From assembly GCA_946886995.1 (NCBI GenBank), contig CAMPJU010000034.1:1-9794 (forward strand): a stretch of 9,794 bases of DNA, in the 5' to 3' direction. The position numbers and the translations under genes were made by a program. Within the stretch, counting starts at the first letter, position 1. Each line of letters begins with the position of its first letter. Source of the stretch: an uncultured Lysobacteraceae bacterium (GTDB lineage: Bacteria; Pseudomonadota; Gammaproteobacteria; Xanthomonadales; Xanthomonadaceae). The notes under the pieces were generated by a model. That model was given only the letters and a program-made list of their open reading frames with translations. It did no database searches and was not told the DNA's origin. Shown one piece after another: positions 1 to 6,308 of this stretch.

Positions 1-781
1 AAAACGCCGCCGCCATGCCGATGTCGTCGGAGAACACCACGCCGCGGAAGCCCATGCCGCCGCGTTCCGGCGGCGCACGGAGGATGTCGCGGATCCAGCG
101 CGGCGAATAGCCCGCCGGCTCCGGCGCGACCTGCGGGTAGACCACGTGCGCCATCATCACCGCATCCGCGCCGGCGTCGATACCCGCAACGAACGGCACC
201 AGGTCGCCCGCCAGCAATGCGTCCAGCGGCCGGTCGTCGACGGCGTCGTCGAAGTGGGTGTCCTCCAGCACCGAGCCGTGGCCCGGGAAGTGCTTGAGGG
301 TCGCGCCCATGCCGGCGGCGTGCATGCCGCGCACGTACGCGCGGGTCAGTTCTGCCACGACCTCCGGGTCCGCGGAGAACGCGCGGTCGCCGATGGCGCG
401 GTTGCCGCGACCGAGGTCGACCACCGGCGCGAAGCTGAGGTCGACGCCGGTGGCGCGGATCTCGGTGGCCATCAGCCATGCATGGCGTTCCGCGTCCGCC
501 AGCGCAGTCCCTGGATCATCCGCGTACTGCTCGCCGAAGCGGGCAAGGGGCGGCAACGCGCTGTAGCCGTCGCGGAAGCGCTGCACGCGCCCGCCCTCCT
601 GGTCCACGCAGACCAGCTGCGGCCGGGGTGCGGCGTCGCGGATGGCGGCGGACAGTTCGGCCACCTGCGCCTTCGACGCGAAGTTGCGCGCGAACAGGAT
701 CACGCCGCCGCAGGCATCGTCCTGCAGCCAGTCGCGCTCGCGCGGGGTGAGTTCGGTGCCGGCGACGCCGATGACGAGCAT
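1..781 (-). CDS. nagZ: Beta-N-acetylhexosaminidase NagZ, 3' end cut off by the window edge
   Basis: Cytoplasmic glycoside hydrolase family 3 enzyme that removes GlcNAc from GlcNAc-anhydroMurNAc-peptides during peptidoglycan recycling. The first 260 codons are present; the family is usually about 330-350 residues, so the C-terminus is missing. Visible landmarks are VDQEGGRVQRF (59-69), LSFAPVVDL (115-123), KHFPGHG (163-169, substrate binding), the acid/base dyad in DTH (D174, H176) and VVFSDDIGM (248-256), whose SDD carries the nucleophilic Asp. The ATG at 781 is chosen because AAGGAG lies about 10 nt upstream and the protein begins MLVIGVAGTEL, as in NagZ. It follows rlmD by 28 nt on the same strand and is probably co-transcribed with it. 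In many Gram-negatives NagZ products feed AmpR-controlled beta-lactamase induction, but nothing here shows such a link. Identification is firm. Confidence 0.96.
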   Translation of the reverse strand, partial: MLVIGVAGTELTPRERDWLQDDACGGVILFARNFASKAQVAELSAAIRDAAPRPQLVCVDQEGGRVQRFRDGYSALPPLARFGEQYADDPGTALADAERHAWLMATEIRATGVDLSFAPVVDLGRGNRAIGDRAFSADPEVVAELTRAYVRGMHAAGMGATLKHFPGHGSVLEDTHFDDAVDDRPLDALLAGDLVPFVAGIDAGADAVMMAHVVYPQVAPEPAGYSPRWIRDILRAPPERGGMGFRGVVFSDDIGMAAAF

Positions 782-809
782 GGTGGTGCTTCTCCTTCCT
801 GGCCGCAGA

Positions 810-2156
810 TTATGCGGCGTCGAACATGGCGATGGATTCGACGTGGGCGGTGTGCGGGAACATGTCCATGACGCCCGCCGCCCGCAGCGTCCACCCGCGC
901 TCGTTCACCAGGTAGCCCGCGTCGCGCGCCAGCGAGGCCGGGTGGCAGCTGACGTAGACGATCCGCCGCAGCCCGGCGAGCGGGAGCTGCCTGAGCACCG
1001 CGTCCGCGCCCGACCGTGGCGGGTCGAGCAGCAGGCGGTCGAACCCGGCCCGCATCCACGGCTCTCCGCGCAGGTCCTGCGCAAGGTCCGCGGCATGGAA
1101 TTGCGCGTTCTCCAGCCCGTTGCGGGCCGCGTTCTCACGCGCGCGCGCCACCAGGCCGGCGTCGCCCTCCACGCCGACCACCTCGCGCGCGACCCGCGCG
1201 AGCGGCAGGGTGAAGTTGCCGAGTCCGCAGAACAGGTCGAGGACGCGGTCATCCGCCTGCACGTCCAGCAGCTCGAGCGTGCGCGCGATCATGTGTTCGT
1301 TGAGCCCGGCATTGACCTGGATGAAGTCCAGCGGCCGGAAGCCGAGGGTCACGTCCCAGCGCGGCAGCCGGAACGCGAGTCGCGGATCGGCGGGCCACAA
1401 CGGATGCACCGAATCGATGCCGCCCGGCTGGAGGAACACCGCGAAGCGATGCGCGCGCGCGAACGCCTCGAGCTTGCCGCGGTCGCCTTCGCCCAGCGGC
1501 TCGAGGTGCCGGAACACCAGCGCGACGCCGCAATGGTCGCCGGTCGCATCGCCGACGATGAACTCGACCTGCGGGATCCCGCTGCGCGCCTCCAGCGAAT
1601 CGACCAGCGCGGACAGCTCGCCGATGCGCTCGCCGATCGCCGGCACCACCGTGTGGCATTCGGACAGGTCGGCGACGAACCGCGGGTCCTGCTCGCGGAA
1701 GCCCACCAGGGTCTTGCCCTTCTTCTCCACCCGGCGCACCGAGAACCGGCCCTTGCGCCGGTAGCCCCACGCGGCGTCCACCAGCGGCGGGAGCACCGCC
1801 TCCGGCGCGACGTGGCCGATGCGCTCCAGGTTCTCCAGCAGCGTGCGCTGCTTGGCGTGGATCTGGCGCTCCTCGTCCAGGTGCTGCAGCGCGCAGCCAC
1901 CGCAGGTGCCGAAGTGCACGCAGCGCGGCGGCACGCGCTCGGGCGAGGCCGCCAGCACCTCCACGACCTGTGCCTCTTCGAAATGACGGGACCGCCGCGT
2001 CTGCCGGGCGAGCACCTGCTCGCCGGGCAGCGCGCCGGAGACGAACACCGTCTTGCCGGCGGCGGGATGGCCCTCGGGGCGGCGGGCGACGCCGCGCCCG
2101 TCGTGGCTCAGGTCGACGATGTCGGCGACGAACGGCGCCTGGTCGATGCGCGCCAA
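810..2156 (-). CDS. rlmD: 23S rRNA (uracil-1939-C5)-methyltransferase RlmD (RumA)
   Basis: SAM-dependent enzyme that makes m5U at position 1939 of 23S rRNA. 448 residues, normal for the family. An N-terminal TRAM-like region (about 7-65) is followed by 4Fe-4S ligands C79, C85, C88 (C-x5-C-x2-C) and C167. The SAM-binding motif is VLDLFCGLGNFTL (305-317), LLLDPPRSGA lies at 375-384, the catalytic nucleophile is C404 in YVSCHPASLARD, and the general base is E440 in TAHVE. The start must be the rare codon TTG at 2156: the codon immediately upstream is the in-frame TAG of the lipoprotein gene and no ATG or GTG follows before the TRAM region. There is no good Shine-Dalgarno, so translation probably depends on ribosomes finishing the upstream gene. 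NagZ follows 28 nt downstream. RlmD is preferred over TrmA or RlmC because of the TRAM region plus the full cysteine set. Confidence 0.96.
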   Translation of the reverse strand: MARIDQAPFVADIVDLSHDGRGVARRPEGHPAAGKTVFVSGALPGEQVLARQTRRSRHFEEAQVVEVLAASPERVPPRCVHFGTCGGCALQHLDEERQIHAKQRTLLENLERIGHVAPEAVLPPLVDAAWGYRRKGRFSVRRVEKKGKTLVGFREQDPRFVADLSECHTVVPAIGERIGELSALVDSLEARSGIPQVEFIVGDATGDHCGVALVFRHLEPLGEGDRGKLEAFARAHRFAVFLQPGGIDSVHPLWPADPRLAFRLPRWDVTLGFRPLDFIQVNAGLNEHMIARTLELLDVQADDRVLDLFCGLGNFTLPLARVAREVVGVEGDAGLVARARENAARNGLENAQFHAADLAQDLRGEPWMRAGFDRLLLDPPRSGADAVLRQLPLAGLRRIVYVSCHPASLARDAGYLVNERGWTLRAAGVMDMFPHTAHVESIAMFDAA

Positions 2157-2756
2157 CTACTTCTGCTGCCAGCTGCCGCCCGCGTCCTGGTACCACCAGC
2201 CGCTGCGCGCGCTGGCGATCCACTGCTGCGAGAACACGGTGCGGATCTGGCCTTCCCACTCCGGGTGGCCGTTGGCGACCGCGATCTCGCGGTACACGGC
2301 GCGCCGGTCGCGGTTGTCGTCGGCGACCGCCTGGTTGACCGACACGCGCGAGCGCAGGTCGAGCTTCGACGCGTCGCGCACGACGACCATGCCGTCGTTG
2401 GTGAAGCCGAGCGCACCGGAATCGAAGTGCGGGCGCAACGTCGCGAAGCGCGCCTCCATCTGCGCCTTCAGCGCCTGGATCGCGGGCGTCTCGATGGTGA
2501 TGTCCGGGCGGGCCTGCGCATGCGCGGGCGCGATGCCGAGCAGCATCCACGCATCGAAGCGCGGCGGATCCACGTGCAGGGCCATGCCGCCATCGGAGCC
2601 GTCCGCGGGCGGCGCGTTGTCGGGATCGTCGATCACGTCCTCGACGAATTCGCGCGCGACCTCGCGCGCCTCGGCGGCCGGGAAGTACACGTTGATGGTG
2701 ACGCACGCGCTGACCAGCAGCGCGGCGGCGACCGGGATTCCAATCCATCGACTCAT
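2157..2756 (-). CDS. DUF1318/YdbL-family lipoprotein, apparently a YnbE-YdbL fusion
   Basis: 199-residue predicted outer-membrane lipoprotein. The signal sequence ends in lipobox LVSA-C (C18), and the +2 residue is Val rather than the Asp that retains lipoproteins in the inner membrane. Residues 18-27 (CVTINVYFPA) are a short strand-forming stretch followed by a helix (29-43), recalling small YnbE-type lipoproteins. A low-complexity linker (about 44-62) leads to a second hydrophobic, signal-like stretch, WMLLGIAPAHAQA (70-82). The C-terminal domain (about 85-199) looks like YdbL/DUF1318: VNQAVADDNRDRRAVYREIA, then GHPEWEGQI, ending in GGSWQQK, similar in layout to the basic NGKW-type end of E. 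coli YdbL. AGGAG sits 6 nt before the ATG. The gene lies 23 nt after the YdbH-like gene, matching the E. coli ydbH-ynbE-ydbL order but without a separate ynbE. Family call is firm; the fusion reading is inference. Confidence 0.82.
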   Translation of the reverse strand: MSRWIGIPVAAALLVSACVTINVYFPAAEAREVAREFVEDVIDDPDNAPPADGSDGGMALHVDPPRFDAWMLLGIAPAHAQARPDITIETPAIQALKAQMEARFATLRPHFDSGALGFTNDGMVVVRDASKLDLRSRVSVNQAVADDNRDRRAVYREIAVANGHPEWEGQIRTVFSQQWIASARSGWWYQDAGGSWQQK

Positions 2757-2779
2757 GGCGTTCTCCTGGGGGTGTGGTG

Positions 2780-4804
2780 CTACTGGATCACCGGCTTCAC
2801 ATCGCCTCCGGCGACGGCGGCCAGGCGCTCGACGAGCACCGGCCAGTCCACCAGCCGGTTGTGCCCCACCACGGTCAGGCGGGGCAATCCGGCACCGGTC
2901 ACGATAGTAAATGTGTTGGCGCCTGAACGCAGGCCGCCCATTTCACAGACGGTGTTGCGCAGGCGGCAGCTGATGCCGATCCGGCCGTAGCCGAAGTCGT
3001 CGAACAGGCCGATCAGGCGGCCCTGCAGGCTGGTGGCGAACGAGGCATCGCCGACGCTGGAGATGTTCTGCACCGCGCGCTGGCTGATGCGCTGGGGGAC
3101 GCCGGCCGTCGGGTCGGTGAGCAACCTGGCGTCGAACGCCACGGGCTGCCAGTCGACCAGGCGCAGGCCGAGGATGCGGCCGTCCAGGCGGCCGGTGATG
3201 CTGCCGAAGTCCAGCACTTCGGTCAGTGCCAGCAGGTCGATGTCGTCCATGCGCAGGTCGGCGACCAGCGAGGGTGCGCTTCCGAACGGCCGTTCGAGCG
3301 CCAGGCCGGACACGCTGACGTGGCCGCCGAACAGGTCCATCGCCAGGTCGCCGTCGAATTCCAGGCGGTCGTCGGCGTAGCGCGCTTCCGGGAGGTAGCC
3401 GCTCAGCGTGCCGCGGAAGGCTGGCCAGCCGACCGCCTCGGACAGGCGCGCCACGTCCAGGTCCTCGACTCCGAGCCCGAAGCGCACCGACAACGTCTCG
3501 CCGCCACCCGGCGGCGCGATGGACAGGTGCTCCAGCCGCAACGCACCGCCGAGCACCGGCACCGTGACCGCATCGCCCAGGCGCAGGGTGCCGTCGCTCG
3601 TTTCCAGCGGCAGGCGCGCCGCCCCGAAGTCGATCCCGTAGAGCGCGCCGCCGGTCCAGGACAGGTCGCCCGCCTGCACGGCGTCGGCGTCGCTGAAGAC
3701 GACGGTGCCGGCGAGGTCGTCGAACCGGAAGCGGTCGCGCGGGTCGCGCAGGTCCACGCCGTGCAACGCCAGGCGCGCGGACTGCAGCGTGCCACCGGCC
3801 ATCCGCACGTCGCCGTCGATCGCGCCCTCGATCGCCAGGTCGGCCAACCCGGCCAGGCCGAGCCAGCCGGACAGGTAGCGGCCGGCGAGCGGCGATGCGT
3901 CGGCACTCTCCAGCGCCAGGTCCAGTTCGCCGATGCCGCCGTCGGCGTCGAACGCGGCGTTGCCCTCGACGACCAGCACGCCCGGATCGCGCCAGGAGAA
4001 TGCCGGCAGTTGCCAGCCGCCCCCTTCCCTGCCGCGCGCCTGCACGGCGACGGCCACGGGACCGTCGAGCGCGATGTAGGCATTGCCGGCGAGGAATTCG
4101 CCAGCGTCCACCGTGCCGTCCACCGTCACTTCGGTCGTGCCACCCGCCTTGCGGTAGTCCAGCGCGAAACGGCCGCCCAGGTCGAGTCCGGCGATCGTGC
4201 CGTCGGGCGTATCGAAACCGACGCCGTCGAACGCGAGGTCGCCGGTGACCTGCACCGGGCCGCCCTCGCCCGCATGCAGTTGCAGTCGTGCATCCAGCCG
4301 GCCCGCCTGCAACTGCGGCGCCGGCCAGGCCTGCGCGAGCAACGCCTGCGCCCAGGCGACCGGCACGGCGGTGATGTCGATCGCGGTCAGGTCGGGCGCG
4401 GCGGCGCGGCGTTGCACCGCGATGCGGGCATCACCCCCCGACAGGACCGCCGAGGTGCGCTCGGGGCCGAGGTCGACGGCGAGTCGCATCGCCGCTCCGC
4501 CGCCCGCGCGCACCGCGCCGTCGCAGGTCCAGCGGCCCTCGCCATCTCGCCGGAGCGCGCACTGCCAGGTCACGTCGCGCAGGTCGTAGCCCAGGTCGGG
4601 CGCCGTGATCCGCGCGGCATGCAGGTGCAACTCGCCATGCGTCGCGGACGCCGGCCACGCGAGCGTCGCGTCCACGTCGCGGAGTTGCGCGACCGTGGCG
4701 TCGACGCGCTCGATGCTTGCGCGCAACGTGCGTGCATGCGCCGGCAACGCCGCCAGCCAGCCGGCACCCAGCAGCGACATCAGGAGTAGGCTCGCGGGAC
4801 GCAT
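2780..4804 (-). CDS. Large exported YdbH/AsmA-like protein, candidate intermembrane lipid-bridge component
   Basis: 674 residues. Residues 1-24 form a hydrophobic signal ending in AHA (22-24), a plausible signal peptidase I site, so the bulk should be periplasmic. The rest is a long run of short alternating beta-strand segments with repeated xLxLxG patterns, typical of AsmA/TamB/YdbH-like beta-groove proteins. The C-terminal part (about 513-663) is the most distinctive: RMDDIDLLALTEVLDFGSI, GRLDGRILGL, QRISQRAVQNISSVG, FDDFGYGRIGISCRLRNTVC, and VVGHNRLVDWPVLVERL. There are only four cysteines, in two close pairs (C82/C94 and C613/C620), which could form disulfides. E. coli YdbH is longer (about 880 residues). 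The family call rests mainly on the downstream YdbL-like gene and fold pattern, so the exact family is less sure. No Shine-Dalgarno precedes the ATG at 4804. By analogy it may move phospholipids between the membranes. Confidence 0.68.
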   Translation of the reverse strand: MRPASLLLMSLLGAGWLAALPAHARTLRASIERVDATVAQLRDVDATLAWPASATHGELHLHAARITAPDLGYDLRDVTWQCALRRDGEGRWTCDGAVRAGGGAAMRLAVDLGPERTSAVLSGGDARIAVQRRAAAPDLTAIDITAVPVAWAQALLAQAWPAPQLQAGRLDARLQLHAGEGGPVQVTGDLAFDGVGFDTPDGTIAGLDLGGRFALDYRKAGGTTEVTVDGTVDAGEFLAGNAYIALDGPVAVAVQARGREGGGWQLPAFSWRDPGVLVVEGNAAFDADGGIGELDLALESADASPLAGRYLSGWLGLAGLADLAIEGAIDGDVRMAGGTLQSARLALHGVDLRDPRDRFRFDDLAGTVVFSDADAVQAGDLSWTGGALYGIDFGAARLPLETSDGTLRLGDAVTVPVLGGALRLEHLSIAPPGGGETLSVRFGLGVEDLDVARLSEAVGWPAFRGTLSGYLPEARYADDRLEFDGDLAMDLFGGHVSVSGLALERPFGSAPSLVADLRMDDIDLLALTEVLDFGSITGRLDGRILGLRLVDWQPVAFDARLLTDPTAGVPQRISQRAVQNISSVGDASFATSLQGRLIGLFDDFGYGRIGISCRLRNTVCEMGGLRSGANTFTIVTGAGLPRLTVVGHNRLVDWPVLVERLAAVAGGDVKPVIQ

Positions 4805-4809
4805 GGAGC

Positions 4810-4814
4810 GGAGG
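4810..4814 (+). promoter_or_regulatory. Shine-Dalgarno GGAGG deciding the REC-Hpt gene start
   Basis: GGAGG lies six bases before the ATG at 4821, near-ideal spacing, and supports that start over the in-frame ATGs at 4803 and 4839. The same bases lie in the 16-nt space between two divergent start codons. Read on the other strand, 4817-4812 gives TATCCT, a weak candidate -10 element for the YdbH-like gene. Confidence 0.8.
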
Positions 4815-4820
4815 ATAGCG

Positions 4821-5570
4821 ATGGAACGCGAGCAGGCGATGAAACCCCGCGTGCTGGTGGTGGAGGACGACGCGGTGAGCCGCGCGTTCTTCGTCGAGGT
4901 CCTGTCGGGGTTGCCGCTGGCGGTGGAGGCCGTGGGCCGTTGCGACGACGCCCTGGCCCGGGCCGCCGCGCACGCGCACGCCCTCTGGCTGGTCGATGCC
5001 CGGCTGCCCGATGGCGATGCAGTGTCGCTGCTGCCGAAGCTGCGTGCGCTCGATGCCGGGGCCGTCGCCCTGGCGCATACCGCGTCGCCGGACCAGGCGC
5101 TGCGGGCGGCGCTGCTAGCCGCCGGCTACGTCGACGTCCTGGTCAAGCCGTTCGCCGCGGGCCGACTGCTGGAGGCGGTCGGCCGCCGCCTGCGCCTGCC
5201 GGTGCGCGAACCACGGCCGGCATTCACCCCGGCCGTGCGCCATTCCGCGGCCGGGCGCTCCTCGGCCGATCCTTGCGGCTGGGACGACGACGACGCCCTG
5301 TGCGCGCTCGACGGAAACCCGGCAAGCGTGGTCGCGTTGCGGACCCTGTTCGCCGCCGAGCTGCCTGCCGCCGTGCGCACGGTCGAAGCGGCGGTGGCCG
5401 CCGGCGACACGGTGGCGGCGCGCGCGGCCCTGCATCGCCTCGTTCCGGCCTGTGCACTCACCGGCGCCGGCGTGGTGGGCGATGCGGCGCGTCGCCTGCA
5501 TGCGGCACCGATGGACGGCAAGGCGCTGGCCGCGTTTCGAAGCGCGGTCGACGCGCTGCCGCCGCTATAG
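4821..5570 (+). CDS. Orphan two-component protein: receiver (REC) domain plus C-terminal Hpt-like domain
   Basis: 249-residue cytoplasmic signalling protein and the only plus-strand gene in the window. The REC domain (about 9-125) has the acidic pocket E15-D16-D17, phospho-acceptor D59 in [11 protein letters not shown]87 in AHTAS and K109 in VLVKPF, so it should be phosphorylatable. A linker with no clear structure (126-152) leads to an Hpt-like helical domain (about 155-245): [19 protein letters not shown], then [14 protein letters not shown] with candidate phospho-His H205. The usual HxLKG motif is altered here (V at +3, P at +4). There is no DNA-binding output domain and no histidine kinase nearby. 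The start at 4821 is chosen for GGAGG six nt upstream; ATGs at 4803 and 4839 are in frame, but 4803 would overlap the divergent start and 4839 has a weaker site. The partner kinase and process cannot be named from the sequence. Confidence 0.88.
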   Translation: MEREQAMKPRVLVVEDDAVSRAFFVEVLSGLPLAVEAVGRCDDALARAAAHAHALWLVDARLPDGDAVSLLPKLRALDAGAVALAHTASPDQALRAALLAAGYVDVLVKPFAAGRLLEAVGRRLRLPVREPRPAFTPAVRHSAAGRSSADPCGWDDDDALCALDGNPASVVALRTLFAAELPAAVRTVEAAVAAGDTVAARAALHRLVPACALTGAGVVGDAARRLHAAPMDGKALAAFRSAVDALPPL

Positions 5571-5573
5571 CGG
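5562..5573. repeat. 12-bp perfect palindrome holding both convergent stop codons
   Basis: CCGCTATAGCGG reads the same on both strands. Its central CTATAG supplies the TAG stop of the REC-Hpt gene (5568-5570, plus) and the TAG stop of recO (5567-5565, minus), so the two genes overlap tail to tail by 6 nt. The palindrome has no loop bases and no T-tract follows on either strand, so a classical intrinsic terminator is not supported. Confidence 0.9.
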
Positions 5574-6299
5574 TTCGCGCTGGCGTGGCCCGGGGTCGCC
5601 GAGCAGTTCCCACGATTTCAGGCCGCGGCCGCCGAGGTGGTGCTCCAGCACGCGGCGCAACGCCATGCGCAGCCCGGCCAGGTCCGCGTTTTCCGGCGCG
5701 ACGTCCGCGGCCAGCGCGAGCAACCCGCGCCCGGTGGCGGCAGCGCCGCGATCGCCCTGCCCCCGGTCCAGGTGCAGGCGCCGCGGTCCCTGTTCCGGAT
5801 CCAGGCGGTAGCGCGAGGCGGGATCGATCGCGTCGCCTTCCGCGTCGCTGGCCAGGTCAAAGCCGACGCCGAGTGCGTCGAGCAGGTCGCGCTCGAACCG
5901 GCGCAGCGTCCACGCCAGCGGTTCTCCCGCGGACAGGCGCGCACGCATCCGGCCGTACGCCTCGAACAGTTCCGGCTGCGGATCCTGGCGCGGCGCGAGG
6001 CGCAGCACGAGTTCGTTGACGTAGAAGCCGGCAAGCATGGCGTCGCCGACGAGGCGCGGCGGCGCATCGAGTGCCTCGGCCGCGCGCAACTGCGCCAGCT
6101 CGCCGCGCTGCACCGCCTCCAGGCGCACGAGCTGCATCGGCTGCAGCGCGGCGCGCAGCGGTTGCTGGCGCGGGCCGTGCACGCCGCGCGCGAGCAGCCC
6201 GAGCCGGCCGTGGTTCGCGCTCAGCACCTCGACCAGCAGGCTGGTCTCGCGCCACGGCCGCGCATGCAGCACGAACGCAGGCTCCGCCGCGATCCGCAC
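5565..6299 (-). CDS. recO: DNA repair protein RecO
   Basis: RecO helps RecA load onto SSB-coated single-stranded DNA together with RecR (and RecF) and anneals strands during recombinational repair. 244 residues, typical length. The N-terminal OB-fold region (about 1-80) includes [23 protein letters not shown] (19-41 region). The helical core carries [12 protein letters not shown] (92-103), [13 protein letters not shown] (132-144) and, near the C-terminus, [14 protein letters not shown] (220-233), where Trp replaces the Arg I would expect after LKS. There are no cysteines, so the zinc site of some bacterial RecO proteins is absent, as is usual in proteobacteria. The start is GTG at 6299, nine bases after the era stop and in the same frame, with no clear Shine-Dalgarno; coupling to era is likely. 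The commonly following pdxJ is absent, and the 3' end overlaps the convergent REC-Hpt gene. Confidence 0.95.
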   Translation of the reverse strand: MRIAAEPAFVLHARPWRETSLLVEVLSANHGRLGLLARGVHGPRQQPLRAALQPMQLVRLEAVQRGELAQLRAAEALDAPPRLVGDAMLAGFYVNELVLRLAPRQDPQPELFEAYGRMRARLSAGEPLAWTLRRFERDLLDALGVGFDLASDAEGDAIDPASRYRLDPEQGPRRLHLDRGQGDRGAAATGRGLLALAADVAPENADLAGLRMALRRVLEHHLGGRGLKSWELLGDPGPRQREPL

Positions 6300-6308
6300 C
6301 GGGAATGC

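Noticed and set aside
782..809. Possible terminator between rlmD and nagZ
   Set aside because: The 28 nt contain only a Shine-Dalgarno for nagZ; no stem-loop followed by a T-run is present.
642..2990. A 782-codon plus-strand open frame opposite rlmD and the lipoprotein gene
   Set aside because: It has no recognisable domain and a His/Arg/Asp-rich composition typical of the antisense frame of a GC-rich gene. The opposite strand holds clear conserved genes.
3320..4789. A 489-codon plus-strand open frame opposite the YdbH-like gene
   Set aside because: It is Arg/His/Gln-rich with no motif. The minus-strand reading has a signal peptide, ordered beta pattern and conserved C-terminal block.
4605..4820. 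Earlier in-frame starts for the REC-Hpt gene reaching back to 4605
   Set aside because: The receiver domain begins only at about 4842, and the good GGAGG site supports 4821. Upstream codons are antisense to the YdbH-like gene.
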